From Chara braunii (Eukaryota; Streptophyta; Charophyceae; Charales; Characeae): a stretch of DNA of 38,331 bases. The notes beneath the pieces were generated by a model that was given only the letters and a program-made list of their open reading frames with translations, made no database searches and was not told where the DNA came from. The DNA lies in the NCBI GenBank assembly GCA_003427395.1, contig BFEA01000366.1:1229194-1267524 (forward strand), in the 5' to 3' direction. The position numbers and the translations under genes were made by a program. Shown here one piece after another: positions 29,375 through 38,331 of this stretch (the stretch's first letter is position 1; every line of letters begins with the position of its first letter).

Positions 29375-29400
29375 GCAAATACCATTGTAAGGGTGTTTGC
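29375..29400. repeat. Boundary hairpin, copy 3 (9-bp stem)
   Basis: GCAAATACC / GGTGTTTGC (one T-G pair) around an 8-base loop. It is aligned with 21442-21467, where positions 3 and 4 of the stem are G-C pairs and not A-T pairs. Confidence 0.8.
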
Positions 29401-29433
29401 TACGACAACGCATAACCCTAAAAAAAAACTCGA

Positions 29434-29540
29434 TGAAAAAGGAAACGAGAAGGATGCTCCAAAGAGAATGCGAAGAAAAAGGTCATCGGAGAGAAATGTC
29501 AAAATTCGTAGCACTTAAACCACCACTACCTCCGTCGGCC
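29434..29540 (+). repeat. Partial copy of the roughly 240-bp repeat
   Basis: 'gaaacgagaaggatgctcc...gaagaaaaagg...aaatgtcaaaattc...gcactt' parallels the first half of the units at 10562 and 10798. Confidence 0.5.
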
Positions 29541-29610
29541 TAAATTCACCTTCCCTGGCCTTATAGATTGGCTACTTAAGGAAGGGGGCGACTGGCATGT
29601 GCAAGCGGGT

Positions 29611-29860
29611 CCAATCAACAGCGATTTCGTCAAAATAGACATTTTATATGTTTTGAACGAAATTGAAACTCACTTATTTGACCCTGGAAATGTCACCATT
29701 TTAGCTCCTTAGGGTCCCCCTTGGATGTACCTGAACTTCAGTTGAGTCCAAATGGACTCTCATGAGACAAACGATGATATTGTTTGGGCCAAATAAAAAG
29801 GTTTCAATTTCGCTAATTAAAAAAAAATATCCGTTTTGACGAAATTGTTGTTAATCCAAT
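29611..29860. mobile_element. Foldback (palindromic) MITE-like element, about 250 bp
   Basis: The left arm ATCAACAGCGATTTCGTCAA and the inverted right arm ATTAACAACAATTTCGTCAA match. Pairing continues inward through 'gcgaaattgaaac...ttatttg(a/g)ccc', about 75 bp per arm with scattered mismatches. No open frame. The flanking CCA could be a 3-bp target duplication. Confidence 0.8.
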
Positions 29861-30006
29861 CATTTTCAAACGTCAACTTTCGTGATTTTTCTCACTCAAA
29901 ATCATTACCAAAAAAATCTGAAAAATTTAGATCGCGTAGATTAGATTGTGATCTTTCTAAATATATATATATATACAGGGTAACCGGTGTTCGGGACGGG
30001 CCGAAA

Positions 30007-30088
30007 GCCCGAACCCGAACGCCCGAACCCGAACGCCCGAACGTATGGGACCCCTTGGGGATGCGTTCGGCCGTTCGGGCCGAACGCG
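30007..30088. repeat. CCCGAACG-type tandem repeat and inverted repeat
   Basis: GCCCGAACCCGAAC repeats two and a half times at 30007-30043. GCGTTCGG/CCGAACGC pair at about 30063-30088. A GC-rich island in AT-rich DNA, preceded by an (AT)n run near 29960. Similar 'tacgtac/gaacgcc' sequence stands at 36050-36120 right of the Penelope-like element. Confidence 0.75.
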
Positions 30089-30109
30089 GACCCAAAAAAA
30101 AAAAACACT

Positions 30110-30586
30110 AAGTCATCCAAAAAATCTGAAAAAAAAATATGTTATGGAGAAAAATAAATTAAACACAATTTGCCTGAGCATTACATCCGAATTCCTTACC
30201 CGATTTGAAATTAAAATAAAATACGAAAAACAAATACTAATAATAAAAATAAATAAAAATAAAAATAAAAAAAGAATTAATTTTAATGCGTGCGCGGACA
30301 TGTTTTCGACACCGCTATCTTTGGCGATTTTTCTTTATTTTTTTGGCACAGCTAAATGCCCTGAAAATTACAGATGTGTACTTCACATAATACAAAACCC
30401 ACTAAAAAAGTTTCAAGAAATAATAAAATTGTTTAGACCCCGAACTAAAGTGAAAACAGAAAGTAAAAAGAGAAAAAATACGTGGGCGAGCATGTTTTGA
30501 CACCGCCATCTTTGGCGATTTTTAATTCTTATTTGAATTAGCCAAATGACTTGAAAATTTACAGGCATGTGCAGCATTAGCATTAG
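30110..30586. repeat. AT-rich repeat of about 190 bp, two copies left of the Penelope-like element
   Basis: 'g(a/c)catgttttcgacaccgctatctttggcgattttt...ctgaaaattacag' (near 30298) and 'gcatgttttgacaccgccatctttggcgattttt...ttgaaaatttacag' (near 30489) are direct copies. Related units stand at 36230-36545 beyond the element. GCATTA is repeated three times at the element's 3' border (30573-30590). Confidence 0.7.
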
Positions 30587-31486
30587 CATTACATAACACA
30601 ACCAAATCACGAATCCACACAAAGTGCAAATTACGCAGTAATCATAGCCATATGGCTTATTACGAATGACAGCAATGAACACACGGCGTTAACAAAAGTT
30701 CGCAAGTGGCTGCGAAACTCCCTGTTGCCGCACCGAGCTCGTCATCCCACCCTTCATTCTTCCCACCCAAACCCGCCAGTCAAAACGCTACCCAACGAAC
30801 TCTCACTGCCTCGTCGTCCGGGCAAGCAAGTAGACCTAACAACTAGGAAAGTACCCGCTATCGAAGAGGAGTAACAAAGAAAACAACACTCGCTATATAC
30901 TTCCTATTCCGACAATACCGTCCAAAATAGCCCTACGCTAGTTTCAACAACGCTGCCGTCAAACTCCATACGCCTCCCCGCGGCTTTGCAAAAGTATCGA
31001 GGACTTTCCCGAAAAACGTTTCCGGAAAGTTCTTGGCCCGAAACTCACGTCGCAACAAAATAACATGCACTGGAATCTGCCCACGATCCGTCGTATTACG
31101 ATCCAGTCGGTGGAGGGCCCCGGTGACAGCCGCCACCTTCTGCCGGCGACAAGTCCAGGACCTGAAGTCCTTTCCAGTCCGAATTACTACCGGTCTGTCC
31201 GTCCAAATTGTTCCCTCATTCTTTACCATCTGGACTGTACCCAAATAAGGAAAGGACTGCTTGACCCTCATGCGACAACCCAGAAAGTTCCAGACCCCCT
31301 CCCCATCGTCAGTCCGTTTCAGGGTGAGGTTTCTGGGGTAGCATCCTTCGAATTGCAATTTTATGCTTTCCGCTTTGGCTCTAGACCGCCTATCACCCTT
31401 CTTATAAGCCACAAAAATCGACATGTCGTCGACGAGCCTAATCCTAGCAATCGCACTCCTGCTTGGGCCCAAAGAGTCCAAGTAAC
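30587..31486 (-). repeat. 3' pseudo-LTR (downstream copy)
   Basis: Direct repeat of 35056-35959, covering the end of the RT frame and the 3' untranslated part. A 4-bp indel stands near 30905/35374. Both arms are in the same orientation. Confidence 0.9.
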
Positions 31487-31559
31487 ACCACTCCGCATAT
31501 ACACACATGATGCAAGCGAGTGGCGAACTTGTGCTCTTGCCCATCGGAACCCCAATCAC
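30933..31559 (-). pseudogene. Penelope-like RT, C-terminal half (motifs B to thumb)
   Basis: Begins IGVPMGKSTSSPLACIMC (RT motif B region) and carries the catalytic motif C as RLVDDMSIF near residue 41-49, then a thumb-like stretch with NFLGCRM. It is one frame away from the first half. The two frames meet at 31556-31561, where RQ is followed by a stop in one frame and by VIGVPMG in the other, so a single-base deletion explains the break. RT copies element RNA at the cut end. The truncated duplicate at 35688-35954 carries the same VDD region. Confidence 0.92.
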
Positions 31560-32992
31560 TGTCGTAACAACAACCTGGATGCCCTTGTAACCGTATGCTT
31601 CAGATCAAACTCAACAAAATCCCTAATCTCCCTCAAACTCACGACCCACCACCCTTCCTTCTGCTTGCAATCGAACACAGCACATGTACCCCTTGGATTT
31701 ACCCTCACCACTCTCCTTCCCTTGATCAAATGTTTCTCAATGACCCAATCAATTGCTGCCAAGATATCCGCATGGGGTAGGCGGCAAAACATATCCTTCA
31801 CATCATACGATGCAGCAAGGATACGTGTGTCACCTCCCTTTTTCCTGAAATTTCGATTTATCTTATGTATTTTGTCCGTGAGTCCAGACACAGCTTGCAG
31901 ATTAAAATGGTCATTTTCTGGCAGCGTCATCAACAACAAATTCAATGTTTTTGCGACCTTCTTACTTGTCACATTCATCGGCTCATTGAACGTTGGGCAG
32001 ATGGGACGAAAAAGTTGTAAATCCTTGTGTTTAGGAATTACATAACTCTTCCCGCCCTCGCCCGTCTTCTTCCACTTCCCCAGATGCCCGAGTCCTTCAT
32101 TCACATACTCCTCATAACTCTCGACCCAAAACTCTTCTTCCGTGAGTGTTTCAATCCGAAAGCCTTTGTTCTCGACAAACAATTCCCGCATTCCCTCATA
32201 ATACATTTGCGGGCACATGATGCAAGTCTCCCCTGGATTCCGATCGACCACAAGTCCCTCGAACTTTCGTTTTATTTCAAACACCTCGTCAATGCACAGT
32301 TCTCCCTTTACCTTCACCCTCTCATTCATACAAGCCTGTACCTCATTCATTTGAAGAACCACTTTCGTTGACTTACCCTGTTTCCAACTTGAGAACCCCT
32401 CCTCAATTTCATCCTTTAAACTCCCCACCCTTTCCTTCTTCAGACACCTAGGAACATTTTTCGCATTTGACAACATCTGGCTTACACCCACCAGTTCACC
32501 GAACCGACATCTCACATGCCCCTCCACCCGAGGCAAGTCATACCCTGCACAATTACAGGCAGCAACCTCACAAGATGCGAAATCTCGATGGTTGTGCAAC
32601 AAATCCCCCACCGTCGGATTTTTAGTCCAAACAATTCGAGATTTGCGCTTTAAGATGTCGCTAGTGTACTGTGGAAAACCCAGACTATCAATTTTCCTAT
32701 CGCACAGACGTCTGACTTCCACCAAATTTATCCTATCGTTGAATTTCATCTTCACTACTAACTTGCTATACAGATTCACCCCTGATTTGGCCTTGATTGC
32801 TCCATAGAGGATTCTTCGAAGTAGGTTACGCGTGGATTTCCGCGAGAATTCTTTTGCAGCTCCAATCAAGTCAGTAAGTAGTCTCAACGGAAAACGGGGC
32901 AGCTCCCTTCGCCGCTCTGGGTATTTTAACAGGGACAGCAAATCCCCTTTCTTCCCCCTACATCCTTTCTCCCACTTCTTTAGGCGCCACAC
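31556..32992 (-). pseudogene. Penelope-like RT, N-terminal half (fingers, motif A)
   Basis: An open frame of 478 codons. A Cys/His cluster (CEVAACNC...H..C, residues 141-162) precedes the RT and may be a zinc-binding motif. YVIPKHKDLQLFRPICP (317-333) is the fingers region, and ASYDVKDMFCRLPHADI (394-410) is motif A with the first catalytic Asp. The frame continues upstream of 32992 to a TGA at 32996-32998 and then, but for a 44-bp duplication at 33055-33142, into the GIY-YIG frame. It ends by the single-base deletion near 31560. Confidence 0.93.
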
Positions 32993-33054
32993 CTTTCATT
33001 TCCCGCCGGATTCCAGATTTGCTTTACAACTCCTCAACTTCACGATCTTCCCAT

Positions 33055-33142
33055 CCACTAATAACTCCGTCTCACCATACAGACGTCTCACCATACATCC
33101 ACTAATAACTCCGTCTCACCATACAAACGCCTCATCTTCTCC
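33055..33142. repeat. 44-bp tandem duplication inside ORF2
   Basis: CCACTAATAACTCCGTCTCA, CCATACA begins at 33055 and again at 33099. 44 is not a multiple of 3. Removing one copy brings the GIY-YIG-side frame and the RT-side frame into the same phase. Confidence 0.9.
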
Positions 33143-33801
33143 CAACAATTACCCTTGGTAGATTCCAAGGTAAAACAAACATTCCCCGCCTTCAACTGTT
33201 TCCCCAGTAGTTTGACGAAACTCACTGTCTTTGCCTCTTTATTACTAACCGAAAACTGCAGAAAAACATTGGGTCTCCGATTCATCCAATCCAACGGCAA
33301 CCCCTCCTTTCTCCGTCTTTCTTTCCTTCCCTTCCTAGCCTTCCTAGATCCCGACCTCGTTGACTTCGCTCAAAACACATTCAGGGAGGGAGACCATTTC
33401 CGAATAAAAAATTCTTCAATGGTGGGCAACTCTGCGGCCGGGGCAACATAGATTGGTATCAATACATACTTATGACTACCAAAATTTCTCATCCATCGAT
33501 GAAAATGTGCATCACTTTCAGACCCATGATAGATACGACCAACGTGCTCCGACCATCGAACGTTCAGTCGTCTCCCAGTTCGCCCAATATAGACAGCTTT
33601 ACAAATGCGCGAAATCGTGACATACACACACTCCTCGGGATTCTCGAGAAAACTAGCATCCTTCTGACACAAGCTAACCCATCCATCAACAAACTTCCTT
33701 CCCCAAGGTACAGCTCCACACAAGGTAAGACCCACAACTACAGCACGGATAGCCCCTTCTAACTGCGGACAGACCCCACCCCGATTCTCTCGCATGTTCA
33801 C
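33088..33801 (-). pseudogene. Penelope-like ORF2, GIY-YIG endonuclease domain and linker
   Basis: Starts at GTG 33801 or, more likely, ATG at 33795. GIY-YIG signatures are CVYV (58-61, standing for GIY), AVYIGRTGRRLNVRWSEH (69-86, with YIG and the conserved Arg and His) and LPTIEEFFI (125-133, catalytic-type Glu). A TGA at 33370-33372 stops it, and the same frame then continues as a Lys/Arg-rich linker to 33088. This nuclease nicks the target DNA. The stop and the 44-bp duplication separate it from the RT. Its position before the RT marks the permuted subgroup. Confidence 0.9.
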
Positions 33802-33846
33802 AAGCTTTCAATATTTATTCCACAAAGATTGACGACGTTGCAGGCT

Positions 33847-34921
33847 TCATTCAGTCGCCGAGCTCTCAGATGATCCGGACTCGCTATCGCTTGACACATC
33901 ACTTACCTCTTTTCCCTTTGACTTATCCTTCTCAGGTTCATCTCCCGCCTGGTCATAAGCGAGCATGGCTCTTTTCTCTGCCAGCGCACTCACCGCTTGC
34001 GACTTCCGAACATAAGGCAGGTTCTCAACCTTACACATCTTCTGAATAATCTTATAGTCCATGCCGTCCAGGTACTGCTTCGTGTCCTTCACGAATTTGG
34101 TCCTCGATTCTTTACCCATCCCGACACTTGCTCCTTTCTTCGTTGGATCGGAATTCCTTCTCAAACTCTTCATCGTAATTGGCTTCAGCCCGGTCTTCAT
34201 CTTCTTATTTGTTCCTTTCGATCTACCTCTTGTCCTCGTCCGATGTTTGATCAGCGACGACGGTGTCGAAAGGGATTCCTCATCCGTTGTTTCCCTTTTC
34301 CGTTTTTTCTATACTGATCGTTATTCCAGCCGCCTTCTGCCTCAAGTCCTCTACGTCATCCTCCCACAGTCCCCATCCATCCGGATGATATGGTATCCTC
34401 CGTGTTCCACGTCTCCTTCTCCTTCCCTCATGACGTTCCACATTCGGTGGAGGTCCCCACTGAGCCAACTGTTGTTGAACGATCCTTGGGAGTCCCGGCT
34501 CATTTTCGATTTGCTCCTGTCGCTTTCTTTCCTCTTCTTCCTGCTTCAAACGTTCTCGTTGTTTCTCTTCCTCCTTCGCTTTCTTTCGGCTCGCTTTTTC
34601 CTGTCGCTTCACCTCCTTCGCTTCCTCTTTTGCTAGCAACAACTTCACCAGGTTGCCCACTGCTCCCAATTCTTCACCACCACCATTGCTCGTGGATGAC
34701 AATGCCCCTTTCTCCCATTTCCGTATGGGGGAACCCTGCCTTCCTTCATCCACTTTTGAATATTTCCAACATTCGAACTTGAAATGTCCCGGCTTCCCAC
34801 ACCCATAACAAATCGGTGGTCCTCTCCTCGGTGGTTCTCCCCCTCCCCCACCGCCACTGCCCCCTCTACCACTACCTTCCTCTGTCGTGGCCATCATTAT
34901 CTCTCCCCCTCTCCTTCGCAA
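33847..34921 (-). pseudogene. Penelope-like ORF1: CCHC zinc knuckle, coiled coil, SAP-like segment
   Basis: First part (34921-34280, 213 codons): Gly-rich start, CYGCGKPGHFKFEC (Cys38, Cys41, His46, Cys51, a retroviral-type CCHC knuckle), then a long Lys/Glu coiled-coil stretch (about 94-145). One extra base in a T6 run at 34303-34308 breaks the frame. The other frame continues without a stop through a basic region into 34200-33847, where YLDGMDYKIIQKMCKVENLPYVRK looks SAP-like (weak), followed by an acidic Ser-rich tail. The likely role is binding element RNA, like LINE ORF1 or Gag. Such an ORF1 with a knuckle is not part of canonical Penelope elements. It may start at an internal ATG. Confidence 0.8.
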
Positions 34922-35055
34922 CCCAACTTTTCAACTCACTTCCGACCACAGTCTCGTTACCAAATACCTCACCTTCTTTGTATACTACACTTTCACCAAG
35001 TCTCGAACACCAATCCAGGGTGATCTTCCCCGTCGGTTAACGAGTGCGCCATCAA

Positions 35056-35959
35056 CATTACATGACACAACCAAATCACGAATCCACACAAAGTGCAAAT
35101 TACGCAGTAATCATAACCATATGGCTTATTACGAATGACAGCAATGAACACACAGCGTTAACAAAAATTCGCAAGTGGCTGCGAAATTCCCCGTTGCCAC
35201 ACCGAGCTCGTCATCCCACCCTTCATTCCTCCCATCCAAACCCGCCAGTCAAAACGCTACCCGACGAACTCTTGCTGCCTTGTCGTTCGGGCTAGCAAGT
35301 AAACCCGGCGACTAGGAAAGTACCCGCTGTCGAAGAGGAGTAACAAAGAAAACAACACTCGCTATATACTTCCTAACATTTCCGACAATACCGTCCAAAA
35401 TAGCCCTATGCTAGTTTCAACAATGCTGCCGTCAGACTCCATACGCCTCCCCGCGGCTTTGCAAAAGTATCGAGGACTTTCCCAAAAACAATTTCGGAAA
35501 GTTCTTGGCCCGAAACTCACGTCGCAACAAAATAACATGCACCGGAATCTGCCCACGATCCGTCGTATTACGATCCACTCGGTGGAGGGCCCCGGTGACA
35601 GCCGCCACCTTCTGCCGGCGACAAGTCCAGGACCTAAAGTCCTGTCTAGTCCGAATTACTATCGGTCTGTCCGTCCAGATTGTTCCCTCATTCTTTACCA
35701 TCTGGACTGTACCCAAATAAGGAAAGGACTGCTTGACCCTCATGCGACATCCCAGAAAGTTTCAGAACCCCCTCCCCATCGTCAGTCCGTTTCAGGGTGA
35801 GGTTTCTGGGGAAGCATCCTTCGAATTGCAATTTTATGCTTTCCGCTTTGGCTCTAGACCGCCTATCCCCCTTCTTATAAGCCACAAAAATTGACACGTC
35901 GTCGACGAGCCTAATCCCAGCAATCGCACTCTTGCTCGGGCCCAAAAAGTCCAACTAAC
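35056..35959 (-). repeat. 5' pseudo-LTR: truncated upstream copy of the element
   Basis: Contains the RT tail (VDD region in 35688-35954) and the 3' part of a second element, joined head-to-tail at about 35050 to the 5' UTR of the main copy. It has its own frame break (the frame shifts within 35688-35743 relative to 30933-31559). Confidence 0.9.
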
Positions 35960-36229
35960 GTCATAGAGAATTCGCAAAAAAAAAACTCAGAAAAAAATAA
36001 TTATTTTTAGGCCCCGAAATAATTTTTGGCGGGGGCTGAACGCCGTCGGGTTCGGACCCCGTACGGAACCTCGAACGCCCGTACGTACACAGGTCTGCCC
36101 GGAGACCTCCGTACGTACAGGCATATATATATAAACAGTTTGTCACAACCCCTCGTTTGTTGTCCTCTTCTCTCTCTCTGCCTACGGTTTACCGGGCAGT
36201 TCTGTTTGTGACGATATATATATATATAT
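35960..36229. other. Flank with TACGTAC/GC-rich patch and TA repeats
   Basis: An A-rich run, then 'gaacgcc...cgtacgtac' and TA microsatellites at 36123-36132 and 36215-36231. No gene. Confidence 0.5.
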
Positions 36230-36545
36230 ACCGTGAAATAAATATCGCGCCGTTTGGTGATATTTTTCATATTTGTCAGTCTAGCACATGTGGGCCAACG
36301 GAAAACATACCCCATCTTCCACGCTTTTTTGCGCTCATAAGGATGAGTCAACAACTGTGCAAATTCACATGCCTATAAATTTTGTCGTGGACTTTTCACA
36401 AAAAATATTTAAAATTTTCAAAAAAATAGTTAAAACCATGAAATAAATGTCGGTCATTTCGTCCTATATTTCATTTTTGTCGCGATATCACGTGTCGGCC
36501 AACGGCAAAAGTACCCCAACTTCGGCGATTTTTCATGTCCAATAC
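36230..36545. repeat. AT-rich repeat of about 200 bp, two copies right of the Penelope-like element
   Basis: 'gtgaaataaatatcg...catatttgtc...gggccaacggaaaacataccccatctt' (36233) and 'atgaaataaatgtcgg...catttttgtc...cggccaacggcaaaagtaccccaactt' (36439) are direct copies 206 bp apart. The 'cttcggcgatttttcatgt' end matches the left-hand copies at 30298 and 30489. Confidence 0.7.
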
Positions 36546-36704
36546 AATACTCTAAAAAGTCCTAAACTTGGAGGCTCCGCAGATTTCATCGTGATCTTTC
36601 TAAAAAAATATTAAAAAATAAAATAAAAATCATTTCAACCTCGAAATCAATCGCGGGGGCAATTCGTTGCATATTCCAATTTTGCCACTCCGTCAATTCC
36701 CCCG

Positions 36705-36795
36705 ACTATGCTACCGATAGCCCTCATGGACTTCAAGTTGTGCTACCGGTAGCCCTCATGGACCTGTGCTACCGATAGCCCTCATGAACCTGTGC
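36705..36795 (+). repeat. 26-bp tandem repeat, about 3.5 copies
   Basis: 'TGTGCTACCGATAGCCCTCA', 'tggacc' repeats. The middle copy contains the palindrome GCTACCGGTAGC. Confidence 0.9.
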
Positions 36796-36799
36796 TACT

Positions 36800-36965
36800 A
36801 GTCACCAAATTTAGGACGGCAGGGGTAGTGGTGGTTTAATATGATCCAGATTCACAGGGCACTTTTGACACTCTTAAGTGAACCCTTCATACCACCATTT
36901 TCTCCCCTGAACGCAACCCGCTCCCATCATGGCTGTATCCAGTCATAACGATAATTTACATATAA
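36800..36965 (+). repeat. Dispersed copy of the roughly 240-bp repeat
   Basis: 'gtgaacccttcataccaccattttctcccctgaacgcaacccgc...catcatggctgtatcc' matches 10430-10490, about 26 kb away in the same orientation. Confidence 0.75.
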
Positions 36966-38296
36966 TAATGATCAGGGCACATTTTTGTGGGGCTATATCA
37001 TAGGTCTGCAGGCTGTGCTTGTTAATTGTGTCCCACCTAAGGACTCGAGGCTAATATGATTATGGACCATGGGTCTGATGAAAATCAAGCAACAAATAAT
37101 CGATGTAATACTTGGTTTGAAATAACGATCATTTATGCACTAAAAAAAAGTTATTATGTTACGCATATCCTGTGGTTTAGACAAAGTTTTATACACCTTA
37201 TAAAATCAAACAAACAATTCAAATCATGTTGAAGATAAAGAAGGTTGCAATGTAGTATCGAAATGATCAATTATAACACTCAAGGACCAGACAAGTTGAT
37301 TTGGATCTGATAATCAATGAACATCAACAAATTGGTCACAAGAGGTGCAACCAAAACTCTAGCGACTTGGGACCTAATTTATGTTACTTTACGATCACGC
37401 TCTATAATTTTTTTTACCTAACATCACCAATCATACAAAGTTTATTCCACAAGGCAAGGCATTCGACGAGAAGGCCCCTATAAGGGTTTTACCACCACAC
37501 GTGTGCTACTCTTCTATGTTTGAAAACAATTTTGATTATTAAATAAACTTTTACAAGTTTGAATGCCTATCTCAATAAATTCGATACTCTTAAGTTTGAG
37601 AATATGTGTCAAAAATTTAAAACTCTACTTAAAACAAATAAAATTTATCATCCATTCACAACTATATGGTTCAGTAACTGTCTGTAGAAACTCCTTGCAA
37701 AAATTTACAACTTGCACATATCGAAAAGATGAATAACATATTACGGATCTGATTGTTATATACACAAGCAGAATGAAGCAAATAGCAAAACAACTGATTA
37801 CAAGACTTAAATATCAGAAAGAACAACAACCGTACAAAGCTAAATATGCTAGAATAACTAGCATTTCGAGGTGGTATAAATTTATCTTTTAGTGCCCAAA
37901 TGCATTAGCCCAATGTAAACATTTGACCTTTTTTTCTCCTCGCACAACGAAGAGTTAATTCCCCCTTCTGCCCCCTGATGTTAAAAAAAAACTTTTTGAT
38001 GGAGAGGAGAGAGGAGAAAAAAAGGAGGAGGAGCATAGCCTTCCAAATGTGTATGTGCATTAGCCATGAATTAATACGTGTATGTGACTGACTAATTGAT
38101 TGGTTGATAAATAAATGTTTGATGGATCGTGCAACCGATTGATCAATTGATTTAAAATAAACAAAAAATCATGCAATTTTTCAGTTTACAGTGCCTGTAT
38201 GTATTTATGTGTATGTTTGTATGTGCATGTGCATATGCATATGTGTGTGTGTGTATATGCGAGAATGTGTGTATGTGTTTTCAATTTCGATGTTAT

Positions 38297-38297
<1 letters not shown>
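36966..38297. other. AT-rich sequence; no gene recognised
   Basis: About 1.3 kb rich in A and T with short frames only (longest 60 codons). A TATG/TGTG microsatellite lies at about 38198-38280 and a purine-rich patch (ggagaggagagaggag) near 38000. Confidence 0.5.

Positions 38298-38331
<34 letters not shown>
38298..38331. repeat. T34 run at the window end
   Basis: Could be the poly(A) tail of a minus-strand retroelement lying beyond the window, or the edge of an assembly contig. Confidence 0.9.

Larger units (their letters stand above)
30587..35959 (-). mobile_element. Penelope-like retroelement with N-terminal GIY-YIG, partly tandem
   Basis: Minus-strand order: a 5'-truncated upstream copy (35959-35056), ORF1 with CCHC zinc knuckle (34921-33847), ORF2 with a GIY-YIG endonuclease (33801-33370) ahead of a Penelope-type RT (32992-30933), then a 3' region to 30587. 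The two 0.9-kb ends are direct repeats (about 95% identical by eye), as in the pseudo-LTRs of tandem Penelope-like elements. GIY-YIG before the RT is the permuted order published for the Chlamys/Naiad group. Canonical elements have it after. Several frame breaks make this copy inactive. Confidence 0.93.

Noticed and set aside
31065-32045. Plus-strand 326-codon frame over the Penelope-like RT
   Set aside because: It is the antisense of the RT frame. The minus strand carries the recognisable motifs.

Overview
The window looks like repeat-dense, non-genic DNA from a streptophyte nuclear genome, most likely a charophyte alga such as Chara. This is inference. The support is a plant-type L1 LINE, a Penelope-like element with permuted domains (reported from green algae and lycophytes), tRNA-derived SINE heads and a U6-like sequence. 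No intact host protein gene is convincing anywhere in the 38 kb. The long open frames outside the two retroelements lie in low-complexity or repeated DNA.

Layout. Positions 1-2740 hold microsatellites, a 450-bp polypurine tract and two tandem short repeats. Positions 2741 to about 7434 are a minus-strand L1-type LINE: poly(A) tail, EN-RT-C-terminal ORF2, one frameshift and four nonsense codons. Positions 7460-7927 are a 468-bp terminal-inverted-repeat MITE with a TAT target duplication. A paralogous empty site for it lies near 2560. Positions 8185-8400 hold a hairpin and a tRNA-derived SINE. Positions 8960-13290 hold degenerate tandem repeats with units of about 80 bp, about 240 bp and about 1.3 kb.

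Positions 13770-29400 appear to be two diverged, colinear copies (A, about 13770-21440; B, about 21740-29370) of a large, apparently non-coding unit of about 7.7 kb. Each copy carries landmarks in the same order: a small hairpin, three roughly 120-bp hairpin repeats, a conserved 'gagggcccc' block, a CAG/CAA/GTA-rich block, a pyrimidine-rich block, hairpin repeats, SINE-like pieces and a boundary hairpin. Copy A has an array of seven hairpins (nine if two divergent ones are counted) that keep one loop sequence while the stems change with pairing retained. Copy B instead carries a 66-bp satellite.

Positions 30587-35959 are a minus-strand Penelope-like element: a partial upstream copy gives pseudo-LTRs, ORF1 has a CCHC zinc knuckle, coiled coil and SAP-like segment, and ORF2 has GIY-YIG before the RT. 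It sits inside an AT-rich tandem repeat whose copies lie on both sides. The last 2.4 kb is AT-rich and ends in T34.

The most unusual signal is the repeated appearance, in several unrelated repeat families, of hairpins whose loops are conserved and whose stems change on both arms together. Either RNA/DNA structure is under selection, or a template-switching process keeps correcting imperfect palindromes.
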